The position numbers were made by a program, and so were the translations under genes. The notes below the pieces were generated by a model. That model was given only the letters and a program-made list of their open reading frames with translations, was not told the DNA's origin and searched no databases. From Elusimicrobia bacterium RIFOXYB2_FULL_48_7 (GTDB taxonomy: Bacteria; Elusimicrobiota; Endomicrobiia; CG1-02-37-114; XYA2-FULL-39-19), in assembly GCA_001800495.1 (NCBI GenBank), contig MGVM01000150.1:1-6141 (forward strand): 6,141 bases of DNA, written 5' to 3'. This document shows, in pieces, positions 1-5,782 of the stretch. How positions within the stretch are numbered: the first letter of the stretch is position 1; every line of letters starts with the position of its first letter.

Positions 1-778
1 CGGGGATATGGATATTTCGGTAATCAACCAAATGCCGCCCGGCAGGCTGCCCGTCAAGACCCTGCATCTCGACGATAATTCCGCATATGATTTCATAAGA
101 AAGCAGGTGAAAAAAGGGTACCAGGCGTACATAGTTTTTCCGCTTGTTGAGGAATCCGACAAGCTTGAACTTAAGTCAGCGGTTGAGCAATCAAAACTCC
201 TCGCGCAGACACAATTCAAAGAATTCAGGATAGGATTGCTCCATGGCCAATTAAAAGGAAGGGAAAAGGAAAAAGTAATGTTGGATTTCAAGCAGAACAA
301 ATATGATATTCTGATCGCCACGACAGTCATTGAAGTCGGCATCGACATATCAAACGCCAACGTAATCGCCGTCGAGCATGCTGACAGGTTCGGACTTGCC
401 ACCCTTCACCAGTTGAGAGGGCGGGTGGGAAGGAAAAGCGGCATGGAATCATTTTGCCTGCTTATCGGCGAAACTAAAACCGAAGAATCGAAGAAAAGAA
501 TTGAAATAATGCTTTCAACGAACGACGGATTTAAAATAGCCGAGGCGGACATGGATTTGCGCGGCTCCGGCGAATTTTTCGGGCTGTCACAGCATGGACT
601 GTCCGAATTAAGACTGGGGAATATTATAAGAGACGCAGACCTCATAAATATTTCAAGGGAGGCCGCAAGGGAAATTTTAGGCAGAGACAACCTCTTTGCC
701 AGCCCGGAATACAGAAACCTGAAAGAAAAACTGTTTCATGACTATAGCGGCAAACTTTCCTTCTTTCCAGTGGGATAA
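1..778 (+). CDS. recG: ATP-dependent DNA helicase RecG, C-terminal part (5' end outside window)
   Basis: RecG is a superfamily 2 DNA helicase that remodels stalled replication forks and branch-migrates Holliday junctions. The first full codon is at 2 and the frame is open to the left edge, so the gene starts upstream; about 258 residues are present of the usual ~700. They cover the second helicase lobe: motif IV region around HGQLKGREKEK (near 242-270), motif V TTVIEVGIDISNA (about 319-357), motif VI QLRGRVGR (410-433) with its arginine finger, then the RecG-specific TRG-type segment from DGFKIAEADMDLRGSG (about 524-571) that couples ATP hydrolysis to translocation. The protein ends in FFPVG, like the normal RecG C-terminus, so the 3' end is intact. 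The TRG segment separates it from the related Mfd and PriA helicases. The stop lies just before the repeat/terminator block, so this is probably the end of a transcription unit. Confidence 0.96.
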   Translation, partial: GDMDISVINQMPPGRLPVKTLHLDDNSAYDFIRKQVKKGYQAYIVFPLVEESDKLELKSAVEQSKLLAQTQFKEFRIGLLHGQLKGREKEKVMLDFKQNKYDILIATTVIEVGIDISNANVIAVEHADRFGLATLHQLRGRVGRKSGMESFCLLIGETKTEESKKRIEIMLSTNDGFKIAEADMDLRGSGEFFGLSQHGLSELRLGNIIRDADLINISREAAREILGRDNLFASPEYRNLKEKLFHDYSGKLSFFPVG

Positions 779-786
779 CAATAATT

Positions 787-939
787 GTGCCTCGGATACC
801 ATATCCTCGGCACAAACCACGTTAATTTGTGATATTATTGCGCCTCGGACACCATGTCCTCGGCACAAACCACGTTAATTTGTGATATTATTGCGCCTCG
901 GACACCATGTCCTCGGCACAAACCACGTTAATTTGTGAT
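787..939. repeat. Three tandem copies of a 53-bp hairpin-forming repeat
   Basis: Three direct repeats with an exact 53-bp period start at 787, 840 and 893. Copies 2 and 3 are identical for 47 bp and then diverge where the terminator right arm begins. Copy 1 differs from them at only three positions (788, 797, 803). Each copy holds a stem-loop (in copy 1: 785-791 with 809-815, a 2x2 internal loop TC/TC, then GGATA 794-798 with TATCC 802-806 and loop CCA). It also holds a second small stem CACAAA/TTTGTG (811-816 with 826-831 in copy 1). The inner stem is GGACA/TGTCC in copies 2 and 3, so the T-A pair at 797/803 is replaced by C-G, a compensatory change. There is no coding potential: the period is not a multiple of 3 and no start has a ribosome binding site. 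Function is unknown; slippage duplication of a terminator precursor is the simplest origin. Confidence 0.93.
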
Positions 940-958
940 TAACGTGGTTTGACTTTTT
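919..958 (+). terminator. Intrinsic terminator after recG
   Basis: Positions 919-932 and 938-951 form a perfect 14-bp inverted repeat (left arm CAAACCACGTTAAT) with a 5-nt loop TTGTG. After a 2-nt gap comes a run of five T (954-958). This fits a rho-independent terminator reading rightward, closing the recG unit. On the other strand no T run follows the stem, so it should be one-directional. The stem is only about one-third G+C but long. Its left arm is the tail of repeat copy 3; copies 1 and 2 carry the same left arm without a right arm. Confidence 0.85.
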
Positions 959-977
959 ATTTAAAATAATATATATT
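949..977 (+). promoter_or_regulatory. Sigma-70-type promoter of coaD, predicting a leaderless mRNA
   Basis: A -35 box TTGACT (949-954) and a -10 box TATATT (972-977), each 5 of 6 to consensus, are separated by exactly 17 bp. Standard spacing puts +1 at A984, which is the A of the coaD ATG. No Shine-Dalgarno is visible in the AT-rich sequence before the ATG, consistent with a leaderless transcript. The first three bases of the -35 box are also the last three bases of the terminator stem, so the recG terminator and coaD promoter overlap. This is inferred from sequence only. Confidence 0.7.
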
Positions 978-983
978 CTATGC

Positions 984-1463
984 ATGAAAATAGCTGTATA
1001 CCCTGGAAGTTTTGACCCTCCTACAAACGGGCATACCGAAATCATTTACCGCAGCTCAAAAATATTCGACAAACTTATCATTGCCGTTACGCGCAACTTC
1101 AGCAAAAAAAGCACTTTCAGTGTTGAAGAACGCAAAGAAATGCTGGAAAAATGCACAGACAGTCTCAGGAATGTAGAGGTGGATTCATTCTCCGGCTTGC
1201 TGGTCGATTATGCGCAGAAAAAGAAAGCTTCCGTGATAATAAGGGGACTGCGGGCCGTAAGCGATTTTGAATACGAAGTCCAGCTTGCACTGATGAACAG
1301 GAGGATGAGCAAAAAAATTGAAACAATATTTTTCATACCAGATGAAAACTACACGTTTTTGTCATCAAGCCTGGTGAAGGAAATTGCCGAACTCGGAGGC
1401 AAGATCAACGAGCTGGTACCAGCAGTTATTGCGAATAAAGTAATGTCGAAATACAGGAAATAA
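984..1463 (+). CDS. coaD: Phosphopantetheine adenylyltransferase (CoaD)
   Basis: CoaD transfers AMP from ATP to 4'-phosphopantetheine, giving dephospho-CoA in the penultimate step of coenzyme A biosynthesis; it is cytosolic and hexameric in studied bacteria. The 159 residues match the family length of about 160. Visible signatures are the nucleotidyltransferase start YPGSFDPPTNGH (residues 6-17, with TNGH as the family's T/HxGH motif), RGLRAVSDFEYE (87-98), and SSSLVKEIA (127-135), the ISSSxxR-like motif near the C-terminus. The ATG at 984 begins the conserved N-terminus directly, with no room for an upstream extension. An overlapping ATG at 980 is in another frame and soon meets a stop. No ribosome binding site is seen; the promoter geometry suggests a leaderless message. 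In many bacteria coaD follows rsmD, an rRNA methyltransferase gene, which is absent here. The stop is 1 nt from the pilB start. Confidence 0.97.
   Translation: MKIAVYPGSFDPPTNGHTEIIYRSSKIFDKLIIAVTRNFSKKSTFSVEERKEMLEKCTDSLRNVEVDSFSGLLVDYAQKKKASVIIRGLRAVSDFEYEVQLALMNRRMSKKIETIFFIPDENYTFLSSSLVKEIAELGGKINELVPAVIANKVMSKYRK
1455..1459 (+). promoter_or_regulatory. Ribosome binding site of pilB inside the end of coaD
   Basis: AGGAA lies 5 nt before the pilB ATG at 1465, within the last coaD codons. Together with the 1-nt intergenic gap this supports translational coupling of pilB to coaD and confirms the ATG start. Confidence 0.7.
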
Positions 1464-1464
1464 T

Positions 1465-3225
1465 ATGCCAAGACAGGACGTAATACCGTTAAAAAAACTC
1501 GGAGAGATGTTCGTTAACCTGGGCATCCTTACCCAGGAACAACTTAAAGAAGCCCTGGAAATCCAGAGGCAATCCGGCGGCAAGCTTGGGAACATACTCA
1601 TGCAGCTCGGTTACATCACCGAGGAAGTCCTGCTGACTTTCCTTGGCAAACAGGCCGGGATGCAGTTCATTTCCCTTCAGGAATTCGGCGAAATACCGGA
1701 GGAAGTCCTCAAGGCCGTCCCTGAAAGCGTAATCAGGCACCAGACGCTGATACCGATAGAAAAAAAGGGGAAAACACTGACAATCGCCATGTCCGACCCT
1801 TTCAATATATTCGCGATAGATGACCTCAAAGTCATGACCGGTTTCGACATAAACGTTGTTATTTCGTCTGAGAAAGAAATCAAGGACACCATTGAAAAAT
1901 ACTACACGGCCAAGGGTTCAATGGAGACAGTCCTCAAGGACATAGAAGCGGCTACCGAAGGTGAAGACACAGACCTGGAGGTAATGAAGGAGCAGGAACA
2001 GCAAACGGACAACTTATCCCTGGAAGCCATGGCGGAGGAAGCTCCCGTCGTGAAAATTGTCAATTTCATTCTTTCAAACGCCGTCAAGCAGAAAGCCAGT
2101 GATATCCATGTCGAACCCTATGAAAAAACGTTAAGGGTACGCTTCAGGATAGACGGTGTATTGCACGAGCAGCAGCCGCCGCCAAAAAGAATGCAGAATG
2201 CGATCATATCAAGGTTAAAGATCATGGCAAACTTGGATATTGCCGAGCACCGCCTTCCCCAGGACGGAAGGATTAAGGTCAAGATAATGGACAAGGAGAT
2301 ATCCTTTCGTGTGTCAGTGCTCCCAATGGTCAACGGGGAAAAAATCGTCCTTCGTATCCTTGATTCGAGCTCCCTGCGGGTCGATCTTAACAAGCTGGGG
2401 CTGGAACCTGAATCCATGGCTATTTTCGAAAAAAACATCCAACTGCCTTTCGGCATAAACCTCGTCACAGGCCCCACAGGCAGTGGAAAAACCACTACGC
2501 TGTATTCCGCCCTGTCAACGCTCAATCATCCCGATATAAACATATCGACTATAGAAGACCCTGTTGAATTTATGATAGAAGGCATAAACCAGGTGCATGT
2601 AAGAGCTGATATCGGGCTGACTTTTGCTGCCGGGCTGAGGTCGTTTTTAAGGCAGGACCCCAATATAATACTTGTAGGCGAAATCCGTGACAAAGAGACT
2701 GGTGAGATAGCTATTAACGCCGCCCTTACCGGGCATCTTGTTTTCGCCACGCTTCACACTAATGACGCGCCCAGCACAATAACCCGTTTGTCAAACATGG
2801 GAGTGGAGCCTTTCCTGACTACGTCAACAGTAGCCATGATAATATCGCAAAGATTATTAAGGACTATCTGCAAAAACTGCAAGGAGCCCTACGAAGTGCC
2901 CATTGAACACCTCATACCGCTGGGGGTGAAACCGGAACAGGTGGGCAACAACAAGAACGTGGTTCTGTATAAAGGCCGGGGATGTGACAAGTGTTCCAAG
3001 GGATACAAGGGAAGGCTTGGCGCTTATGAAATACTGGAAATGTGCGATGAAATACGCGAACTTATCCTTAACAGGGAACCTACTCATATTGTAAAACAGG
3101 TTGCAAGGAAAAAAGGGATGATGACTCTGCGCGAGAGCGCGCTCCGGAAACTGCTAGGCGGGCTTACAACCGTCGAAGAAGTATTACGGGTTACAACCGG
3201 AGATACCGCGATAGAAACAGTTTAA
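1465..3225 (+). CDS. pilB: Type IV pilus extension ATPase PilB (GspE/PilB family)
   Basis: PilB is the hexameric cytoplasmic ATPase that powers pilin assembly through PilC. The 586 residues match the family. The N-terminal MshEN-type domain has two 24-residue motifs at 11-34 and 40-63, separated by exactly 5 residues, each with LG, a hydrophobic residue at position 6, G at 10, L at 17 and 21 and Q at 24; both start with Lys where reference domains have Arg. The ATPase core carries Walker A GPTGSGKT (336-343), an Asp box TIEDPVEF, Walker B NIILVGEIRD (400-409, Glu406) and a His box TGHLVFATLHT (422-432). A zinc-binding tetracysteine CKNC (469-472) plus CDKC (507-510) is typical of PilB/GspE and absent from PilT. 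A type II secretion GspE is the alternative; adjacent pilT favours a pilus. It is probably cotranscribed with coaD. Confidence 0.94.
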   Translation: MPRQDVIPLKKLGEMFVNLGILTQEQLKEALEIQRQSGGKLGNILMQLGYITEEVLLTFLGKQAGMQFISLQEFGEIPEEVLKAVPESVIRHQTLIPIEKKGKTLTIAMSDPFNIFAIDDLKVMTGFDINVVISSEKEIKDTIEKYYTAKGSMETVLKDIEAATEGEDTDLEVMKEQEQQTDNLSLEAMAEEAPVVKIVNFILSNAVKQKASDIHVEPYEKTLRVRFRIDGVLHEQQPPPKRMQNAIISRLKIMANLDIAEHRLPQDGRIKVKIMDKEISFRVSVLPMVNGEKIVLRILDSSSLRVDLNKLGLEPESMAIFEKNIQLPFGINLVTGPTGSGKTTTLYSALSTLNHPDINISTIEDPVEFMIEGINQVHVRADIGLTFAAGLRSFLRQDPNIILVGEIRDKETGEIAINAALTGHLVFATLHTNDAPSTITRLSNMGVEPFLTTSTVAMIISQRLLRTICKNCKEPYEVPIEHLIPLGVKPEQVGNNKNVVLYKGRGCDKCSKGYKGRLGAYEILEMCDEIRELILNREPTHIVKQVARKKGMMTLRESALRKLLGGLTTVEEVLRVTTGDTAIETV

Positions 3226-3243
3226 AAAAAGATTCAATTCGGC

Positions 3244-3271
3244 CCCAATATTAAACAGAAAGAATATTGGG
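3244..3271 (+). other. Hairpin in the pilB-pilT intergenic gap
   Basis: A perfect 9-bp inverted repeat, CCCAATATT (3244-3252) with AATATTGGG (3263-3271), encloses a 10-nt loop. Short outer pairing TCGG (3239-3242) with CCGA (3279-3282) could extend it. No T run follows, so it is not an ordinary intrinsic terminator. It ends 14 nt before the pilT ribosome binding site and may affect message processing or stability. Function is inferred only. Confidence 0.55.
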
Positions 3272-3285
3272 ACTTCGTCCGACTC

Positions 3286-3290
3286 AGGAG
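3286..3290 (+). promoter_or_regulatory. Ribosome binding site that fixes the pilT start
   Basis: AGGAG sits 6 nt before the ATG at 3297. A TTG at 3267 in the same frame would add 10 residues, but it lies inside the right arm of the intergenic hairpin and has no ribosome binding site, so the ATG at 3297 is preferred. Confidence 0.8.
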
Positions 3291-3296
3291 AACACT

Positions 3297-4391
3297 ATGG
3301 CCACTGGAATGCTGAATATGCAGGAACTGCTTTTGCTGATGGTAGAAAAAAATGCGAGCGATTTGCACATCACCAGCGGTATACCGCCCATGCTCAGGGT
3401 TGACGGGGAGCTGGTGCCGACACAATATGAAAAACTTACCCCCGACATTTGCCAGAGGCTCATATATTCACTGCTTACCGACACACAGAAAGAAAAATTT
3501 GAGGCAAACAACGAACTGGATCTTTCATTCGGTATTAAGGGCGTCGGGCGCGTCAGAATGAACGTTTACCGCCAGAGAGGAACCCTAGGTGCGGCATTCC
3601 GTTCAATACCCAATAAAATACCAACTTTCGACGAACTTGGCATACCGCCGGTGATTTACGAAGTCGTTAAGATACCCAAGGGGCTTATCCTGGTAACGGG
3701 CCCTACAGGCAGCGGAAAAACCACTACACTGGCTTCCATGATTGATTTTATGAACGAGCACTTGCAGTCGCATATCATGACCATTGAAGACCCTATTGAA
3801 TACATCCACCTGCATAAAAAGTCTGTCGTAAACCAGAGGGAAGTGGGCACTGATACGAACTCGTTTCCCACGGCATTAAAATATGTTCTCAGGCAGGACC
3901 CGGATATCATCCTGGTGGGAGAAATGCGGGATTTGGATACCATTGCAAGCGCGTTGACGATAGCTGAAACAGGACACCTTGTTTTTGCCACGCTTCACAC
4001 TACTGACGCAGCCAGCGCCGTCAACCGCATGATAGACGTTTTTCCGCCGCACCAGCAGTCCCAGATAAGGTCGCAGCTTTCATTTACGCTTCAGGCTATT
4101 TTTTCGCAGACACTTGTCGCGCATTCATCCGGAACAGGAAGGGTGCTTGCCGCTGAGGTGCTGATAGTCACCCCTGCAATTAGGAACCTTGTTCGTGACA
4201 TGAAAACTGAACAGATTTATCTTTCCATGCAAACAGGCGGCAAATTCGGCATGCAGACCCTGAACATGGCCCTCGCAAACCTTTACCTGCGCAGGCAGAT
4301 AACATACCAGGAAGCGCTTATGCATACTACGGACGCAGAAGATTTGAAAAGATTGATACAGAAAGAAAATGTTTCAGTTCCAAGGACATAG
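3297..4391 (+). CDS. pilT: Type IV pilus retraction ATPase PilT
   Basis: PilT is the hexameric cytoplasmic ATPase that drives pilus depolymerisation and retraction, giving twitching motility, surface sensing and DNA uptake in studied species. From the ATG at 3297 it has 364 residues, a typical length. The N-terminal PAS-like domain has the signature NASDLHITSGIPPMLRVDG. The core shows Walker A GPTGSGKT (135-142), an Asp box TIEDPIEY, Walker B DIILVGEMRD (203-212, Glu209) and a His box ETGHLVFATLHTTDA (224-238). The C-terminal AIRNLVRD (294-301) corresponds to the AIRNLIRE motif needed for retraction in characterised PilT, so activity is likely preserved. It lacks the PilB tetracysteine and MshEN domain. 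The paralogue PilU is an alternative, but this is the only PilT-type gene here and it sits between pilB and pilC, the usual place for pilT. Confidence 0.95.
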   Translation: MATGMLNMQELLLLMVEKNASDLHITSGIPPMLRVDGELVPTQYEKLTPDICQRLIYSLLTDTQKEKFEANNELDLSFGIKGVGRVRMNVYRQRGTLGAAFRSIPNKIPTFDELGIPPVIYEVVKIPKGLILVTGPTGSGKTTTLASMIDFMNEHLQSHIMTIEDPIEYIHLHKKSVVNQREVGTDTNSFPTALKYVLRQDPDIILVGEMRDLDTIASALTIAETGHLVFATLHTTDAASAVNRMIDVFPPHQQSQIRSQLSFTLQAIFSQTLVAHSSGTGRVLAAEVLIVTPAIRNLVRDMKTEQIYLSMQTGGKFGMQTLNMALANLYLRRQITYQEALMHTTDAEDLKRLIQKENVSVPRT

Positions 4392-4407
4392 TAAATATTT
4401 TTTCTCC

Positions 4408-4413
4408 GGAGGA
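4408..4413 (+). promoter_or_regulatory. Ribosome binding site of pilC, long spacing
   Basis: GGAGGA precedes the pilC ATG (4425) by 11 nt, longer than the usual 5-9. An in-frame TAG at 4419 rules out any start further upstream, so the ATG at 4425 is the first available. The spacing may lower pilC translation relative to its neighbours. Confidence 0.65.
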
Positions 4414-4424
4414 TTTTATAGGTT

Positions 4425-5651
4425 ATGGGACATTTTAACTACAAGGTAAAAACTTCATCCGGCGGTGTTACTGCGGGTATGATTGAAGCGCCCGACCTGC
4501 GTTCCGCGATGGAAAAACTGCGCGTGCAGAAATTCATTGTCCTGGAGATAAATGAAACAAAAGCAGGCGGCCTTGAAGGTTTAAAAAAATTCCTGCCTTT
4601 CGGTAAAGGAGTCCCTTCAAAGGACCTGACTCTTTTTTCAAGACAGCTTTCCACGCTCGTGTCTTCCGGCGTTCCTATCGTTCAGGGCTTGAACATTCTT
4701 GAAGAACAGGCGGAAAACGCGAATTTTAAAAAAATAATCAATAAAATAAGAGAAGATATTGAATCGGGTATTTCAATCGCTGATGCAATGAAAAAACACC
4801 CTGTAGCTTTCGACGAGTTGTATATCGGCATGGTAAAAGCTGGTGAAATAGGCGGTATTCTGGATGTCATACTTGACAGGCTTTCGGGTTATCTCGAATC
4901 GTCGGAAGATTTAAAAAACAAAATAAAAGGGGCAATGATGTATCCTGCAGTTGTCGCTTGTATCGCTGTTGGCGCATCAGCTTTCATGCTAATAGCGGTT
5001 ATACCAAAATTCTCGGCGATTTTTTCCGAAATTGGAGTGAAATTGCCTCTACCAACAAGAGTTATGCTTTGGCTTAGCGCATTTATACAAAAATACATCA
5101 TTTTGTTGATTTTAATGCCAATAGGTGGATTTATCGGCCTAAAACAAGCAATAAAACGTAACAGAAGTTTTGCAGAAAAAGTTGATACCTTTAAAATACA
5201 TATTCCGGTTTTTGGGTTAATGATAAAAAAAATGAGTATCGCAAAATTCACGAGCACCCTGGGAACGCTCGTAAAATCAGGCGTTCCTATTTTGCAGGCG
5301 CTCGAAACTGTTGCTAAAACAAGCGGCAATTTGGTTATTGAAAATGCCCTGTTAAACGCAAAAGAATCAATAAGGCAGGGTGAAAGAATAACTGAACCTC
5401 TTAAAAAAAGCAATATTTTTCCTCCAATGGTCATACAAATGATATCAGTCGGTGAAGAAACCGGTACGCTTGATACGATGTTGACAAAAATCGCTTTTTT
5501 TTATGAAAGGGAAGTTGATGATGCGGTCAAGGGGATGACAAGCATGATAGAACCTCTAATTATTGTCTTTATGGGCGGAGTAATCGGTTCCATGGTGCTT
5601 GCATTATTTCTTCCGATGTTCGAAATGACAAATCAGATGAGTAAAGGTTAA
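4425..5651 (+). CDS. pilC: Type IV pilus inner-membrane platform protein PilC (GspF/PilC family)
   Basis: PilC is the polytopic inner-membrane protein that couples the PilB and PilT motors to pilin insertion or removal. The 408 residues match the family. Two homologous cytoplasmic domains are visible: FSRQLSTLVSSGVPIVQGL (71-89) through GEIGGILDVIL (140-150), and FTSTLGTLVKSGVPILQAL (275-293) through GEETGTLDTML (343-353). Predicted membrane segments are near 173-194, 222-240 and 376-398, the usual three-helix pattern, the first following KGAMMYPAVV and the last following SMIEPLIIVF. The N-terminal 55 or so residues (FNYKVKTSSG and following) are the small beta domain common in this family. 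The gene starts 33 nt after pilT and is probably cotranscribed. From about 4890 onward it is notably AT-richer than the flanking genes. GspF of a type II system is the alternative, less likely beside pilT. Confidence 0.95.
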   Translation: MGHFNYKVKTSSGGVTAGMIEAPDLRSAMEKLRVQKFIVLEINETKAGGLEGLKKFLPFGKGVPSKDLTLFSRQLSTLVSSGVPIVQGLNILEEQAENANFKKIINKIREDIESGISIADAMKKHPVAFDELYIGMVKAGEIGGILDVILDRLSGYLESSEDLKNKIKGAMMYPAVVACIAVGASAFMLIAVIPKFSAIFSEIGVKLPLPTRVMLWLSAFIQKYIILLILMPIGGFIGLKQAIKRNRSFAEKVDTFKIHIPVFGLMIKKMSIAKFTSTLGTLVKSGVPILQALETVAKTSGNLVIENALLNAKESIRQGERITEPLKKSNIFPPMVIQMISVGEETGTLDTMLTKIAFFYEREVDDAVKGMTSMIEPLIIVFMGGVIGSMVLALFLPMFEMTNQMSKG

Positions 5652-5688
5652 AAAAATGCCAGAAAATACGTTTTCTTTCGTTGAGTTA

Positions 5689-5717
5689 TTGACAAAACAG
5701 GTTTTTAGCAGTATACT
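5689..5717 (+). promoter_or_regulatory. Near-consensus sigma-70 promoter for the pilin gene
   Basis: A perfect -35 box TTGACA (5689-5694) and a -10 box TATACT (5712-5717, 5 of 6) lie 17 bp apart. Standard spacing gives +1 at A5724 and a 59-nt leader. A/T runs just upstream (5662-5666, 5671-5678) could act as an UP-like element. It should be strong, fitting the high subunit demand of a pilus. No sigma-54 GG/GC pair of the kind driving pilA in Pseudomonas was noticed. Confidence 0.82.
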
Positions 5718-5725
5718 ATAGTTAA

Positions 5726-5765
5726 TTGGGAACGGGTTAATGAATAATCCCGAATAGTTGCCCAA
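5726..5765 (+). promoter_or_regulatory. Imperfect hairpin in the pilin mRNA leader
   Basis: Within the predicted leader, TTGGGAAC (5726-5733) can pair with GTT-G-CCCAA (5757-5765, one bulged G). Inside it GGGTTA (5734-5739) can pair with TAA-T-CCC (5745-5751, one bulged T). The structure begins about 2 nt after the predicted +1 and ends 2 nt before the ribosome binding site, which stays single-stranded. A 5' stabilising hairpin is a reasonable inference. No known riboswitch consensus was recognised. Confidence 0.5.
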
Positions 5766-5767
5766 GC

Positions 5768-5775
5768 AGGAGGTG
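5768..5775 (+). promoter_or_regulatory. Very strong ribosome binding site of the pilin gene
   Basis: AGGAGGTG, continuing with A, is essentially the full complement of the 16S rRNA 3' end. With AGGAGG as core, the spacing to the ATG at 5783 is 9 nt. It fixes this start and predicts high translation, in contrast to the weaker or longer-spaced sites of coaD, pilB and pilC. Confidence 0.9.
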
Positions 5776-5782
5776 AAAACAC

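Noticed and set aside
677..868. Minus-strand open frame across the recG end and the repeats
   Set aside because: It exists because the repeats lack stops in that frame. There is no ribosome binding site, the 53-bp period changes frame at each copy, and part of it overlaps recG. Not a credible gene.
787..939. CRISPR array
   Set aside because: Units are contiguous 53-bp tandem repeats with no unique spacers and no cas genes nearby.
3267..3296. Upstream TTG start for pilT adding 10 residues
   Set aside because: The TTG lies in a hairpin arm with no ribosome binding site, while the ATG at 3297 has AGGAG at 6-nt spacing.
4889..5434. Long minus-strand open frame opposite pilC
   Set aside because: It lies fully opposite the well-supported pilC coding sequence, has no recognisable product, and is explained by the AT-rich codon pattern of pilC.
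5495..5502. T8 run in pilC as a phase-variation or frameshift site
   Set aside because: The codon register does not give a standard slippery heptamer, and runs of 6-7 A or T are common in this window, so there is no specific support.
5652..5680. Terminator after pilC
   Set aside because: Only a weak 5-bp AT stem (5662-5666/5671-5675) with no proper T run; transcription may continue into the pilin gene.
5724..5782. Cyclic di-GMP riboswitch in the pilin leader
   Set aside because: The predicted leader is 59 nt, shorter than known classes, and I see none of their conserved core sequence.
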